From the NCBI GenBank assembly GCA_032207245.1, contig CM063507.1, positions 94,056,046 to 94,120,045 on the forward strand: a stretch of DNA of 64,000 nucleotides, read 5' to 3'. The notes beneath the pieces were generated by a model that was given only the letters and a program-made list of their open reading frames with translations, made no database searches and was not told the DNA's origin. Position 1 is the first letter of the stretch. Every line of letters starts with the position of its first letter. This document shows positions 37,601 to 51,400 of the stretch, in pieces. A program made the translations under genes and the position numbers. The DNA is from Pardosa pseudoannulata. Lineage: Eukaryota > Arthropoda > Arachnida > Araneae > Lycosidae.

Positions 37601-40600
37601 ACGAGAATTTAGTCAAGTTATCAATGAAATAAGATAACAAAGGAATCAATCCATGTTCCAGACATTATCATGAGACTAGCACAGAGAGCTAATATAATTT
37701 TTTTCAATTTCGTTTTTGTCATGGTATCACATTTTTAAATATTGAATACTTTTGTGAATCATCCAGCTAATTTAAATGCATAAATTTTTTATAATGCAAA
37801 TTTAGCAATATATCAAAGAATCACAGTTCCTTTTCATGTTAATTTAATGTTTTTGGAATTGTACTAGTATTGTAATAGTGTCATATTAATAATTTAACAT
37901 AAATAATTTTATCAATAATATAAGAACAAATTTTGTTATCTAGTTTAATAAATGACATTAATTTTAAAAGTAAAATAACAGATGAAATTGCACTGTGTAA
38001 CTGTTAGTTATAGAAAACTTGGTATTATTTAAAGTATGCAAACTATATCAGAAATATCCTAATTTAAGCACATATATATGCAGTTATTATTATAAACTTA
38101 TTTAGAAATGTGTCAGATTTTAGTTCTAACAAATGCATTCAGTGGAGGTTAAAAATTTCAAAACAAACTAATATGAGGATTAGTGATACATATACATACT
38201 TCAACAGCACGAGGTACTTGATAATGTATAACATTTTCTATTCCTTTAATATCCAACCCACGAGCAGCAACATCAGTAGCTAACAAAACTGCAGATGAAC
38301 TTGATGCAAAACGTTCTAGATTTTTTAATCTTTGTTTCTGGTGCATTTGTGCATGCAATGGCAACACCGAAACATTGAGATACTCAAGTACAGTTCTTAA
38401 TCTGCGTACACAGTCAATACTATTACAAAACACTACTGTTCTAGCAGGATGTACAGTTAAAAAGTAATATAGATACAGGTCCTACAGAAAGATAAAAACA
38501 AAAGAGCTGTGAGTTAACAATAATCATACTATTTACAAATGATTTAAGCAAATAACAATATTTTTGTTTTCAATGAAACAGATACTCATCTTAATGATAT
38601 TCATCATTGCTCACTAAAATTATTGCTTACGATTTTAAATACTGCAAATGTACTTTTACAAAACAAACATTGCATTCTCCAATAAGATAGCATACCCTCC
38701 AACATTAGTTCATAACCAATACATAGCATTTCAGAGTGCTACACTATGCATAGCCCGAAAATTGTTGCAGTCTTTATACACTGTCTATCAATAAGTATTT
38801 GGACACCTATGCAAATGATCTGCAGTCCTGAAGTACGTCACAGCCTCTCCTGGTATACATCGTGTAGGAAACAGCATTGGCATTAGTCATATGCAAGATG
38901 CAGCTCAGTTCGGAGATCTCTGATTCCGAGAAAGGTATAATTATCAGGTATCACAAATGTAGCCAATCCTTAAGGGACGTATCTAGCGATCTGAAGTACC
39001 CAAAATCGACACTGGCCTATGTTATTAAGAAGTGGAAGGTGAGTGGTGATTGTCAGAATATGCCCTGAGTCGGCAGACCAACGAAACTGGGAGATAGAGA
39101 CCGACGAGTGTTGTCCAGAGAAATTCAGAAGAACTGCACCCAACTGATGGCCCTCATCTGCTCGGTTTTCATGGTCGTGCTGCTGCCCATAAGCCTTCGA
39201 TCACAAAGTCCAACTGCATTGCTTGGTTAATATGGTGCAAAGTATATCAAATTTAGAATGTAGATCAGTGGAAACAGGTTCTTTGGAGCGACAAATTAAG
39301 GTTCACCCTTTACCGTTCGGATGGCAGGGTCTAGATCTGGCATCTGCCTGGAGAACATCTCCTGCCAGAATGCATTGTGCTAACAGTCAAGTTTGGGGGA
39401 GGTGAAATGATGGTCTGAGGGTGTTTCTCCTGGTATGGACTGGAACCCTTGGTCCCCATTCATGGTAAGCTCAATGCCGATGCCTACTGCACTGTTTTGG
39501 ATGACAATGTACTTCCTACATTGTGACAGTTTTACAGCTTGGACCCCTGTTACTTTCAGGACGACAATGCCAGTTGTTATGTTTCAAGGTTAACCAAAGC
39601 TTGGTATGGAGCCAATGGAGTACATCGAATGGACTGACCTACCCAGAGCCCAGACCTGAACCTTTTTAAGAACCTCTGGGACGAGTTGGATCGCTGAATT
39701 AATCGGTGAAGGAACATACGTCTACTCCAAGCCGAGTGGAAGACAATACCACTAGCTGTAATACAAAGACTTGTGGAAAGTATGCCCCGGAGGGTTCATG
39801 CTGTAATTGCCTCTCGTGGAGGCTCTACCAACTATTGATTTTGAATAAAGTTAGTTTTTCTTTTCTATCACAGGTGTCCAAATCCTTATTGGTAGACAGT
39901 GTATTAACTATACTAAATATGTAATGCTAGGAACAAATACATAGATGAATTATGAAATAAAATGTTTTACTGATACGTAATATACTTTCTAAACATAAAG
40001 AAATTGATGAAAAAATTACAAAATCACTGTCTGCTGAAATAACTAGACCTCTAATTTAAGATGTATCGCTGATTTTACATAAAGATTAACCAATATCAGC
40101 CAGAATGATTTCTACTGTTATAAATATTTCTTCACATAAATATAAGAAAATATTGAGGCACAAAGAAAATATAAATAATTACCTTGTCCTCCAAACTACA
40201 CATAATTACTGATTCAGACAATGTCTCCACTAAAGCTGTTTTCCTTGTTACGTCAATAACTTTGGGTTGTTTCATTCCAAGAATGTTTATTAAAGATTCT
40301 GAAATAGATAGAAAGCACTGACACATAAATGCAGGGTTTCTGCCAAAATAAAATTATTCAAATTCATGACTTTTCATGATTTTCCCTGATTTAGCGGATC
40401 ATTTTCCATGACTTTAAAAAGCTTTCGTTTAAGTATATATGAATAAAACTTCTGACGTACATACAAATAAAATATATGCTTTTAGAGAAATTACAGGAAT
40501 TTTATCATAAAAAAACTATAAACTTACTTTATAAGTGTTAATAAACTCACATACATAAAAATAAATTGTTGTATCTACATATCTAACTTTAATCATATAG

Positions 40601-43600
40601 CAATTTTTCAATCAAAATGTTTCCAATTTTAATTCAGAGTACTTTTGTATTATCCAGGTGACCATGAATAATAGCCAAATATAACCCTATAATGTTTATA
40701 TACAATATCCCTAGAGATAAACTTATATTTTGTGCAAAAATCTTAACTAATTATTATTAAAAAATAATTATTACTATATTAATAAAATTTTAATCTACAA
40801 TTTAAGAAAAAAACCAGAATAATATACATTTACCCACCCATTAAGCTTTCTTGCTTTGAGTTTCCTTGGTGAACAAATTCTACTTGGCAATATGGTTAAG
40901 AGGATAATACATAAATACCAAACTCAGTAACTTCAGTCAAATGACAAGTAAAAATAGAATTAAACAATTCAATGCATTTTTATTTAATCGGTAGTTTAGC
41001 AGATCCATGACTTTCCATGACTTTTACTAATTTTACTTAAAAAATCAAGACTTTCCATGACAATATTAATCCATTGTCTAAATTCATGATTTTCCATGAC
41101 TTTCCAGGTGCACGGAAGCCATGTAAATGCATATAAAGTGATACTTTAACACATTATTTAAATTTTAAAACTTTAATGCTTTCTCATGTAAACTTACATT
41201 GATTTTCAACACACTTGCGTAAAACAATACAGTATATGTATATATATAGGTATATATATATATAAAACAATTGTAAAAATTGATCCTGTTTAAATCTTAA
41301 TAAAATTATTGGTACTACTATATTCAGTCTCTAAAATTAGAGAAAAAAAATACAAGGCAGGTTTTTAAATAAGTATTGTTTTAAAATTTGATTTGGCAAC
41401 TGCTGAACTGCTTTATAAATGTTTTTCTGCACAGGCCCAATGAGTACCTGCATCTGTTTAGTAACCACAGACATCATTCCAGAATAAATTAGACTGTTTT
41501 TAAATCTGTGAGTATTAAAATACTCCAATCAATTAAAAATCCTGCCAACTATGAAACAAGCTCTGTCGTTTGTTTTTCTACAATTCCTGCCTTTAAGGCA
41601 GTAGAGATAAATCATAGTACTATGACTCTCACCTTTAATGTGTTAATGCAAAAGATGTGAAGAAAGTTGAAATGACTTTAAAAAGATTTCGTTAAAGTAT
41701 ATATGAATAAAACTTCTGATATACATACAAATAAAATATATGCTTTTAGAGAAATTACAGGGGTTTTATCATGAAAAAACTATAAACTTACTTTATAAGT
41801 GTTAATAAATTCACATACATAAATTGTTGTATCTACATACCTAAGTTTAATCATATAGAAATTTTTCAAATCAAAATTTTTAATCAAAATGTTTCCAATT
41901 TGAATTCATGGTACTTTGGTATTATCCAGGTGACCATGAATAATAGACAAATATAACCCTAAAACATTTACATACAATATCCCTAGAGATAAACTTCTGT
42001 TTTGTGCTAAAATCTTAACTAATTTTTATTAAAAAATAATTATTATTATATTAATAAAACTTTAATCTACAATTTAAGAAAAAACCAGAATAATATACAT
42101 TTACCCACCCATTAAGCTTTCTTGCTTTGAGTTTTCTTGGTGAACAAAATTTACTTGGCAATATGGTTAGTAAGATAATACATAAATACCAAACTCAGTA
42201 ACTTCAGTCAAATGACAAGTAAAAATAGAATTAAACAATTCAATGCATTTTTATTTAATCGGTAGTTTAGCGGATCCATGACTTTCCATTGCTTTTACTC
42301 ATTTTACTTGAAAAATCAAGACTTTCCATGACAAAATTAATCCATTGTCTAAATCCATGATTTTCCATGACTTTTCAGTTGTGCGGAAACCATGTCTATA
42401 TGATTAAAAATGTTGAACAATTCCTTTAACATATAAAGTGAAGTCCAGTGTTTGACAAAGAAACTAATTACGAGTTTTATTCAGAATTAGTATTGATAAA
42501 TGTATTTATAATTTTACTGTAATAAAAGAAGTTTTAAGCTTTCTCTATATATACAAAATCTTTTTTTACAAATAAGTATGCAAGCAGTACATCAAAAAAC
42601 TTTTAATACTGTTTTCATATTTTGTTTTTCACCTCCTACAGGTCTGTATTAAATTAACAGTAGGCATGCAAACAGACCTGTTTAAACTATGACCATTGCA
42701 AGACAGTATACAAAAATCACAGTTCTATTTGAATTTTACAATCACTGATTTTTATCCAATAATGCCTATTAAGTTATTATGTCTTAAATGTAATTACCAT
42801 ACAAAGTAAATACATTTGAAAAGAATTTAAAATATTTTCTTGGAACCATACAGAGCATTTGTGGGAACTGCACAAATAAACAGAAAACAATACATGAAAA
42901 AAATTTTTAACATACCAAGTTTTGCTCTCTGTTGAATTTTTGGCATATTTTTCTTCATAACCAGACGCTTTGGAGTTTCATGAACAAATGTCAAGGTGGC
43001 AGAAAATACAAAATTTTGTCTTTTGCTATTATTGCTGAAAATATAAAAGAAATTATTCATTGGTTTTATATTTTATAACAAAGGCAGGGTTCCCACTTTT
43101 TTTCCAGAATAAAAATTAAGGACTTTTTAAGGACCAAAGTAACTTTTTATAAGGACTACTTGAAATACATGACATAACAGCACAAACCCTATCTCCAGAG
43201 GAACATATTTTAATGATTATGAACCAGACAAGGCATGTTCAATAAATGCCCTACAATATTTCAGAATTAAGTTTTTAAAAATGCCTAAAAATTAATATAA
43301 GATAAATCTATTTGACAAAAACTAACTTTGAAAAATGTACATCTAAAGTTTTTTGAGTGATCAAAATAAAAGTAAATTGTAAATAAAAACAATATTATAA
43401 ACAGTACTTTCAGAGGATTTAAAAATGACTGATATTTGTATTTATATGAGTTTATATATATGTATATACTAGCTGATTATACACGGCGTTGCCTGGGAAA
43501 GAAGAAAGTTTTAGACTTTTCTATTACATTCAATGCAAGGAAAATTAAACTTCCATAAGTAACTGAAATATCTACAAACCCCCATCCTCCATGCTTCGTT

Positions 43601-46600
43601 TCATTAAAATCTGCATGACTGTTAGCTTTTAGGAAAGGGCAGCTGACTTTATTCTTTAAACCTTTTAAGTATATGAAAGATTATATATTTGCCATATAAG
43701 AAAACTGATAGGAAATCATATGAGACTGTGGATCTCGTCAATGGGGAAATTGATCACATTCCAATTTTAAAATTAAGGAGTTTTTTTAAGGACCTTTGTC
43801 ATAAATTAAGTAGTTTTAAGGGCCCTTTAAAATGAAAGCTAAAATTAAGGAGTTCTTAAGGACTTTTAAGGACAGTGGGAACCTTGAAAAGAGCTAAACT
43901 AGGGTTGGGCAAACTTTTTCTAATAAAAAAAAAAATCTACTAAATTTATTCTAAAATTTTAAAAAAAGTAAAAATTATGTATAATTACCAGGTCTATTTA
44001 TTTTAAAGAGCATGATACTCTGAATTGATATTCCTATTTTTAATAAACATTTAGAGGTTGAAATATTTTATGTATATTCACAATAACCCCTACAAACAAC
44101 AGGAGCACTTCATTTTTAATAATTTCACCACTATTCAGAATAGTGCTCTCTGCCTGCTATTTTTCGCATGCGATAACAAAATAAATAGCTAAATAACAGA
44201 AAGTTTTGGGAAATAAATAGTTTTGAAATAACAGTGCTTAATTGTGTTCTCATTATTACTGATAGGATATAAAAAGGCAATATAATAAAACACCTTTTAA
44301 CTAATTTCATTTTCAAAAAATTAAGACAAAAAAATTTATGACTGGCTAAATTACTTTTAATTTTCATCAATGCTTCTTTCATGACACAATTTCAATCACA
44401 AAAAACATAAGCTTCATTGCATTCAAATCACATAAACAAGATTTATTTATGCCTGATAGAAATTTTTTTTAAATTTCTATCAGGCATAAATAACTATTTT
44501 TAAATTTTTTTTTTAATTCATACCTATCTATGGAGAGTAACAAAAAAAAAATAAAGAAATAAAATAAAAAGAAAATACAACTTACCTGTTTATAAAGTTC
44601 AAAATCTGGGACAGCTCAGCAAAGTGTCCCTTCTCGAGCATTCTGTCTGCTTCATCAATCACTAAATGCTTTAAAAATGGAAGCTTACTTAGATGCTCTT
44701 CACCCTTAAAGTTAAAAATAAAAATAAAAATTGCAATACAATCAACTAACAATGTCATAATTAAGTTCTATAACAATAGATTGTATTTATGATTTTTATG
44801 CAATGATTAAATTCTAAAACTCACATTTCTACAACTAAATAAAATGATGAAATGCGTAATTAAAGTAGACAAAATTAAAAAAAAAATCTGATTTTTATTT
44901 TATTCCTTTACATATAGGTTGACAACTAAGGCATAGCTGATATTAACAAAAAATCCCCCCCCCAAAAAAAAAATATATATATAAAATAAATCATACACAA
45001 GACTTAGGCATGACTGCCAACAGTCTATGACAGGACAAAAAAAAAAATGCAATAAATTTTAGCAGCATTATTAATTGCTTCAACAACAAAAAAGCCTAAA
45101 CATTAACACTAGATTGCCCAAGGCAGTCATTTTGACTGTTTTATAATTTCAATTAGAAAAACAATTAGGAAATATAATGACACAATTTCTTAGAATTTGG
45201 TGACTTTTTCTATAACATATAAATGGGTTTATGAATAATTGTAGTTACTTACGCCCTCCTTTATTTCCGTATATATATATGTGTTATACCTATATTGCCC
45301 AGAAGCAGTCATTTTGACTGCTTGAGAAATTTTAAATAATCAAAAGATTTTTATTTATTGAATTGAGTAAATTTCTTATATGACCTGTCCGGCTTTGTAT
45401 TGAAATAAATTTTTTTTTGATTACGGTAACATACCGATGCATGATAAATTGTCGATTTGGGCGTATACTTGATAAGTGTCAGTTGCTCAATAAGCTAAAG
45501 TAGTACTAGTTATTCGAATCTTTATAAAGTGTTGTTCTAACAAGTTGTTTATTATATTTCTTTTGCGCCCTAACTTTATGAAAAAAATGTCGAACAGAAA
45601 TGAGTTATTGGAAAAGCTAACGAACATAAGTGAAGAGTGCTCCGATATAGAATCAAATACAATAAATTCTGAAATTTCTTTCCAACGAATACAGAGTTGC
45701 AAGACAGAAAAATTTATCAGAACATGAAGACCCACAAAGATCAACTGCAACATTATCAAATGCAACCCATTCTCACAAATGCAAATTTTGTCAAGTACGA
45801 CTTTGCCACGACAACAAAACAAATAATATATGTGAAAAATGTCAAAAGTATATTTGAGGAAGATGTACACATAAAAAGATTTCCACTTTCATTTGCATAA
45901 AATGTACAAATAATAATGCATAAATTATTTTATTTTTAAACTAAAGTAAATTTTTTTTATTGTTAATATTTACTAATAACTTGTTGTTTAATTGTAAATA
46001 ATATAAGAAATATTAAAAATTAATTTTAAACAAATTTCTTTACATATTTGTTATTTTTTCACAATGCAGTTATTTTGACTGTTTTTGGGCAATATAGGTA
46101 TACAAGAAATCTCGGGCAATCTCGTGTTAATAGCAAAAAAAAGTGGACAAGTTGGAGAATTAGTTATACAAAATCCATGCAAGCACTCTTAAGGGTTGTC
46201 ATGTTCAATTTTTATTCTTAAGTTGACAATACTCAACAGATCTAGGCAGGCCCCAAGGAATGAAATTTTTCGTAATGGAGACCAAAATCTTTCCCTTCAC
46301 AGTGATCCAAATAATCTCACAATGATGGACCCTAAATCTAAAACTAATAATCAGCTTAACACTACAATAGCAAACATAATTTCTCTGAATTAGGCTTGGC
46401 AGTCAATATAGTACAAGTTAAACAATAGCTCAAAGATCTATGTAATTTTCCATAAGCTGAAGACCACAACCCCTCAATAGTTCTATTCAAATAACCAGAT
46501 GTTGGTCACTGATAATCTCTGTGAAGACCAATGTGTTTTAAAAATACACATTCAAAGAATTGTCCTATATTTTCTTTTTTAAAATAAAAATCCTAGAAAA

Positions 46601-48446
46601 AATTACACATATAATATATATACATGTGTTTCAGAGTAGCAAACAAGCCACTTTTAACTTTTAAAAAGTTATGAAAAAATTCAAACTATTAATAATAAAT
46701 AAAACAGATTATAATAATTTAAATTATATTCCTAGTAAGCTTTTCCTCGATGAAAACACTATTGATAATATGACCACAAAAATTAGTTGCAAAAATTAAT
46801 TATTAATACTAAATTCCCAATTTCAGTTAAACATCTTTCTGCTAAATATTTTTCTGTTTTAATTATTAAATCTCAACAACAGCCATTTACTACATCCAAT
46901 ATTTGAAAAGAAAGAAAATGATAAACTCCTTTTTGTTACAAAATTCTATGTCTGCTCATTTGAATAGCATAAGTACAAAAAAAAATATACTTGAAAAAAA
47001 AAAGTCATATTAGAAAAAACTAAGTAAAAAAATAATAAAGATAATGAGAAGAAAATACAGCCTTTAAACCTATGATTTTAAAAGTATTTCCTCTATTTTA
47101 TTTTATCAATATAATATGAGATTAAACACGATAAAAACATATAATGCACCATGATTATTTGAACACTACAAAAGAAAACAGCTACCTCTTCAATAAGCTC
47201 CCATAATCTTCCAGGTGTTGCAACAACTATTTCAGGACACTTTTTCAAAATTCTCTTTTGTTTTTCTGAAGCCATACCACCAAAAATTGTTGCTATCTAA
47301 AGAGAATTTAAGAGATCTTTATAATAAAAGGTAATAATGGTACAAAATATTCTCAAAAATCAAATCTTGACATTAAAAACTTTTGAAATTTCAAAAATTT
47401 GTATCATTTACTATGAATACCTACAAGTAAATTGTATTACAAATTTTTAAAATTTAAAAGATAGAATCACTGAGCCATGATAGCTGAATGGTCAAACACC
47501 ATTATCTTATAACTTGAGGTTTGGTTTGGAATGCTACAGTGTACTGCTTTGCTCACAAGGGCTAATGAGATCAGGACCTACTGTTTAAAGGGCTACAAAC
47601 ATCCATGTGAGCAGCAGGATCCAAACCCATGAACTCTGATACGAAAATCAGTGCCATACCCCCCTCCCACAGCAGAATACTTAACACAGTGCTACCTGAA
47701 ATTTAGAAAAATATTTGTATTAAAACCAAAGCATTAACATAGAATTGACTGTCCTGTCAATTACTTTTGATGTAAGATAATTTGTGATATCACTACGATG
47801 ATAAAAATGGGACTGATAATTTGGCCCAAACATTAATGCAAGGGAAGTTTTTAATAATTTTCGGACTGATCTGTGTCCTGGTGGAGGTCTGTTGCAAAAA
47901 ATAAACATTCTTTTATCAGTTGTCCCAATACTAGTTTCATCACCATCATTTAAATTATGCCTATAGGAAATTTTTTTATTGATTATTGATCCCCACAATT
48001 TGCAAATAGCTTCTGATATAGAAAGATATAATGTGTATAAAAAAAATGATAAATTTAGGGATCTCTGGTTTTAATTCCTTTACAGCTTGCACTAATATAG
48101 CTTCCATTTCAAAAAACATTCTATTTTACCGAGAATGATCAATTGCATCAAAAATCCAGTTAAGAAAAATTTGATATTCAAAAAATAATTCATTCTTTTC
48201 TTCTTCAGAAGGTGAAACACATGGAAAAAGTTTAATAAGCTCCAAGAAAGTGGAGAGATCTAAAACTTTGTTAACCATATTTGAAGGTGGAGATAATAAA
48301 TAATCAAAGCAGAAAAATATTTTAGCAGTTGATACTACCAACATCAAGTTCCTTACTTTGGTCAAAATAAACCTGGTATTGCTGTAACAAAGAATCAATG
48401 TAATCCAATAGGTATTTTACAACATTTCCTACTTATGGAAAACCAT

Positions 48447-48486
<40 letters not shown>

Positions 48487-51400
48487 GAAGCGTTTTTCAG
48501 TGAGCTGCAACTGTTCTGCAGCAGAGCCAGTTGTTCTGCGACATGCATTGCAGTTTTGGGAACATTCTGCTTCGAGGCCACAGCATTCAGCCATCATTTA
48601 TCTTGTAACAAGAGGATAGTGGGATTAAGGCTAAAGCTGGCCAAATATCCACCCTGTTCATTAATGATGACTTGGACACACAAAATAGGTTTGTACTTGC
48701 AACATCCTCCAAATTTCCAAATAATATCCCTGATGGTGGCTGGCCAAGATTGGGGTCTACTAAATTACAAGGATACACTTGAACAAAGTCATTCTTCCAC
48801 CCTAGTAGTGCTCATCAAGCAAAAAGTGTACCCATTCTTAAGGTTTAGTTAGTCTTCAGCCCAGGGTTGGCATGATTTAAATCTTGATTTAAATCAGTTG
48901 ATTTTTTTAACAAAAAATCATTGATTTAAATCAGTTTTTTTTTTCACTTCTCTTAAAACCTACATTCGAAAGACAGGAGAATTGGGAATCAGTCAGCACA
49001 GAAATACCAATAAGTAAATAAGTGTAAATAGATAGTATGTTTTCTAAGAATTTAGGGGCTGTTATCAGAAAGTATGTAGTAGGGGTAGGTACAATGACTA
49101 GTTATGACTAGTGGAATTTATTTTATGTAATGGGGGGGGGGGGTAAAAAGAGTATTACTGAACTTGAAATCCAGTTTGTCTACCAAATAACAACAGCCAT
49201 CACATTATCTGCTAGAATGGAAGGACAGTTTTCTTTTGTTGGTACTGTTCATTCTAGCCTTCGTTACCAATTACGAGTGGATACGACATTGAAACTAGTG
49301 TTTTTATTGAAACAGTTAAATCCATAATGCGTTGCTTAAAAATATTGAAATGTGAATTTCTTGTTTTTTAATAAATAGTTTGTATTAAATGAATATTTAA
49401 TTTGTTCTTTAAATTGACATCTTATTTAGTTTGCACCATCCAATTATAAAATAAAGAAATGTATTTAGATTAAAATTTATGTATTTAATTTTAGGCAATC
49501 AGTGTGTAGATTATACTAGATAGATCAGTTGTTACTTATAACAAACTATTCCATGTATATTGCAAAATATAACACAACAATAATTAAAATTAGAATTAAG
49601 AAAAAAATCAAATACATCTGATTTAAATCGAAAAAAATCTGATTTAAATCAAATAAATCTGATTATTTTGATTTTAAAAAAAAAATCATGATTTTTTTCC
49701 AACTTTGCTTCAGTTCTTGCAGTTTCTTGCTGAAGTGAAGCTGCATATTACCCTTAGCCATGAACCAGTTGCCTATTGTAACTGGCTTCATTGGACCTGG
49801 TGTAAGCTTTGCTACACCAGGGGGATGAGTAACAACAACACACAGAAATCAAATATATCAAAATTCACTATAAAACTGTACAGATATAGATTAACAAAAA
49901 TAGACAATTAAGCATTGTCTATTTTTGAATATTAATATTTTAGACAATTAAGCAAATTAGTGGACATTAAAATATGTGGTTTATTACACTGTTAAAAAGA
50001 TTCAGAAGTACAAAAAATAATAGCATAACAAAAAAATACTATACTTTAATATCAATATATTTGCAGACATTCTGAAGATGAGCTTTAATCTGGATGGCTA
50101 ATTCTCGTGTCGGAGATAAAATAAGAGAATATAATGGTTTTGATTCTACCTAAAAGGAAAAAAAAAATCCATAAGATATTATTTATAAATCTATGCATGC
50201 GGTTAAATAAAAATAAAGTAACAGAATCTTAATATAACAATAATAAATTAAATCTTAAAAGAAATATACCAAAGTAAGAAAAGTATAAAATTTTCAAGCC
50301 ATGATAAATAAGGAAGAAAAATATTGGTCTTCCAATTTGAAAATCTGGAATTTCTCCTCTCAGCTTCCTTGTCTACCTTGACATCTTTTTAAGATGTCAC
50401 TTACATGGACTAAATTTTAGTTTAACTAGCATATCACATTTTTTAAAATAAATTGCAAAACATGTTTATTTTTATATTGCTCATTTATACAATAGAAACT
50501 TAAAAACATTTTTGAAATATTCAATTAAGAATTCGTTTATTCTTATCAAGAACAACAACAGTGAAATTTGTACTATTACTTTAAGCAAGCCCATTTTATT
50601 TACATTAAGTTACTACTAAGAAATGTATATTGTAAAAAGGTTATCAAAATTTACAATAACATAAAGAGATATATATAGTATATTTAATACACAAGAAAAA
50701 AACAGCATGACTCAACTATAATAATAAACATTAATAAAATCCTAAACCTTACATTTTTATTATTTTCCTTCAAAGATAAGACAGAACTGAGTATGGGAAT
50801 GCCAAAAGCTAATGTTTTGCCACTACCCTGAAAATAAAATAAACTTTATATAGACAGTATTTACAATGTTGAAATTTTATGTTCATAAAGTTTTTAAAAT
50901 AATGTACAAGCAATACAGTAATTAAGATAGGCATATTATCTGTAGATATATTTTCATAAAGAACAGTTAAAACTCAAAACATTCAAGACCTAAAATATAA
51001 AAGGTCAGAACTCTTATAATCCTACAAGAATGAAAGAAAAAATTAAAGACACATATTTTAATGATTATAAACCAGACAAGGCAGGTTCAATAAATGCCTT
51101 ACAATATTTCAGAATTAAGTTTTTAAAAATGTCTAAAAATTAATATAGGATAAATCTATTTGACAAAAACTAATTTTGAAAAAAGTTTTTAGTGATCAAG
51201 CTAAAAATAAGTTGTGAATAAAATACAATATTATAAACAGTACTTTCTCAGGTTTAAAAATGACTCTGATATATACATATATACTGGCTGATTATACCCA
51301 ACATTGCCTGGGAAAGAAGAAAGTTTTAGACTTTTCAATCACATTCAATGCAAGGAAAATTAAACTTCCGTAAGTAATTGAAGTATCTACACCCCACCTC

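Larger units (their letters stand above)
47700..49830 (-). pseudogene. decayed copy of an unidentified cellular gene, split by hAT copy B
   Basis: In transcript order on the - strand: [20 protein letters not shown] and [11 protein letters not shown] (49820-49708), hAT insertion, [100 protein letters not shown], then [20 protein letters not shown] and [20 protein letters not shown], ending NSMLMLWF. At least three frameshifts and two in-frame stops break it. It runs over 1.2 kb of former coding sequence with no clear intron, and it is unlike any transposon protein. I cannot name the parent gene. Its conserved-looking text suggests a large housekeeping protein. Confidence 0.6.

Noticed and set aside
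41337..41528. Possible extra DDX24 exon on the - strand
   Set aside because: Exons 7 and 8 already join in phase, and the text does not resemble any part of the helicase.
45487..45870. 127-codon - strand open frame
   Set aside because: It is the antisense of the piggyBac remnant, hydrophobic from AT-rich codons, and has no known motif.
48481..48852. 123-codon + strand open frame
   Set aside because: It is the shadow of the - strand pseudogene, whose text reads much more like protein.
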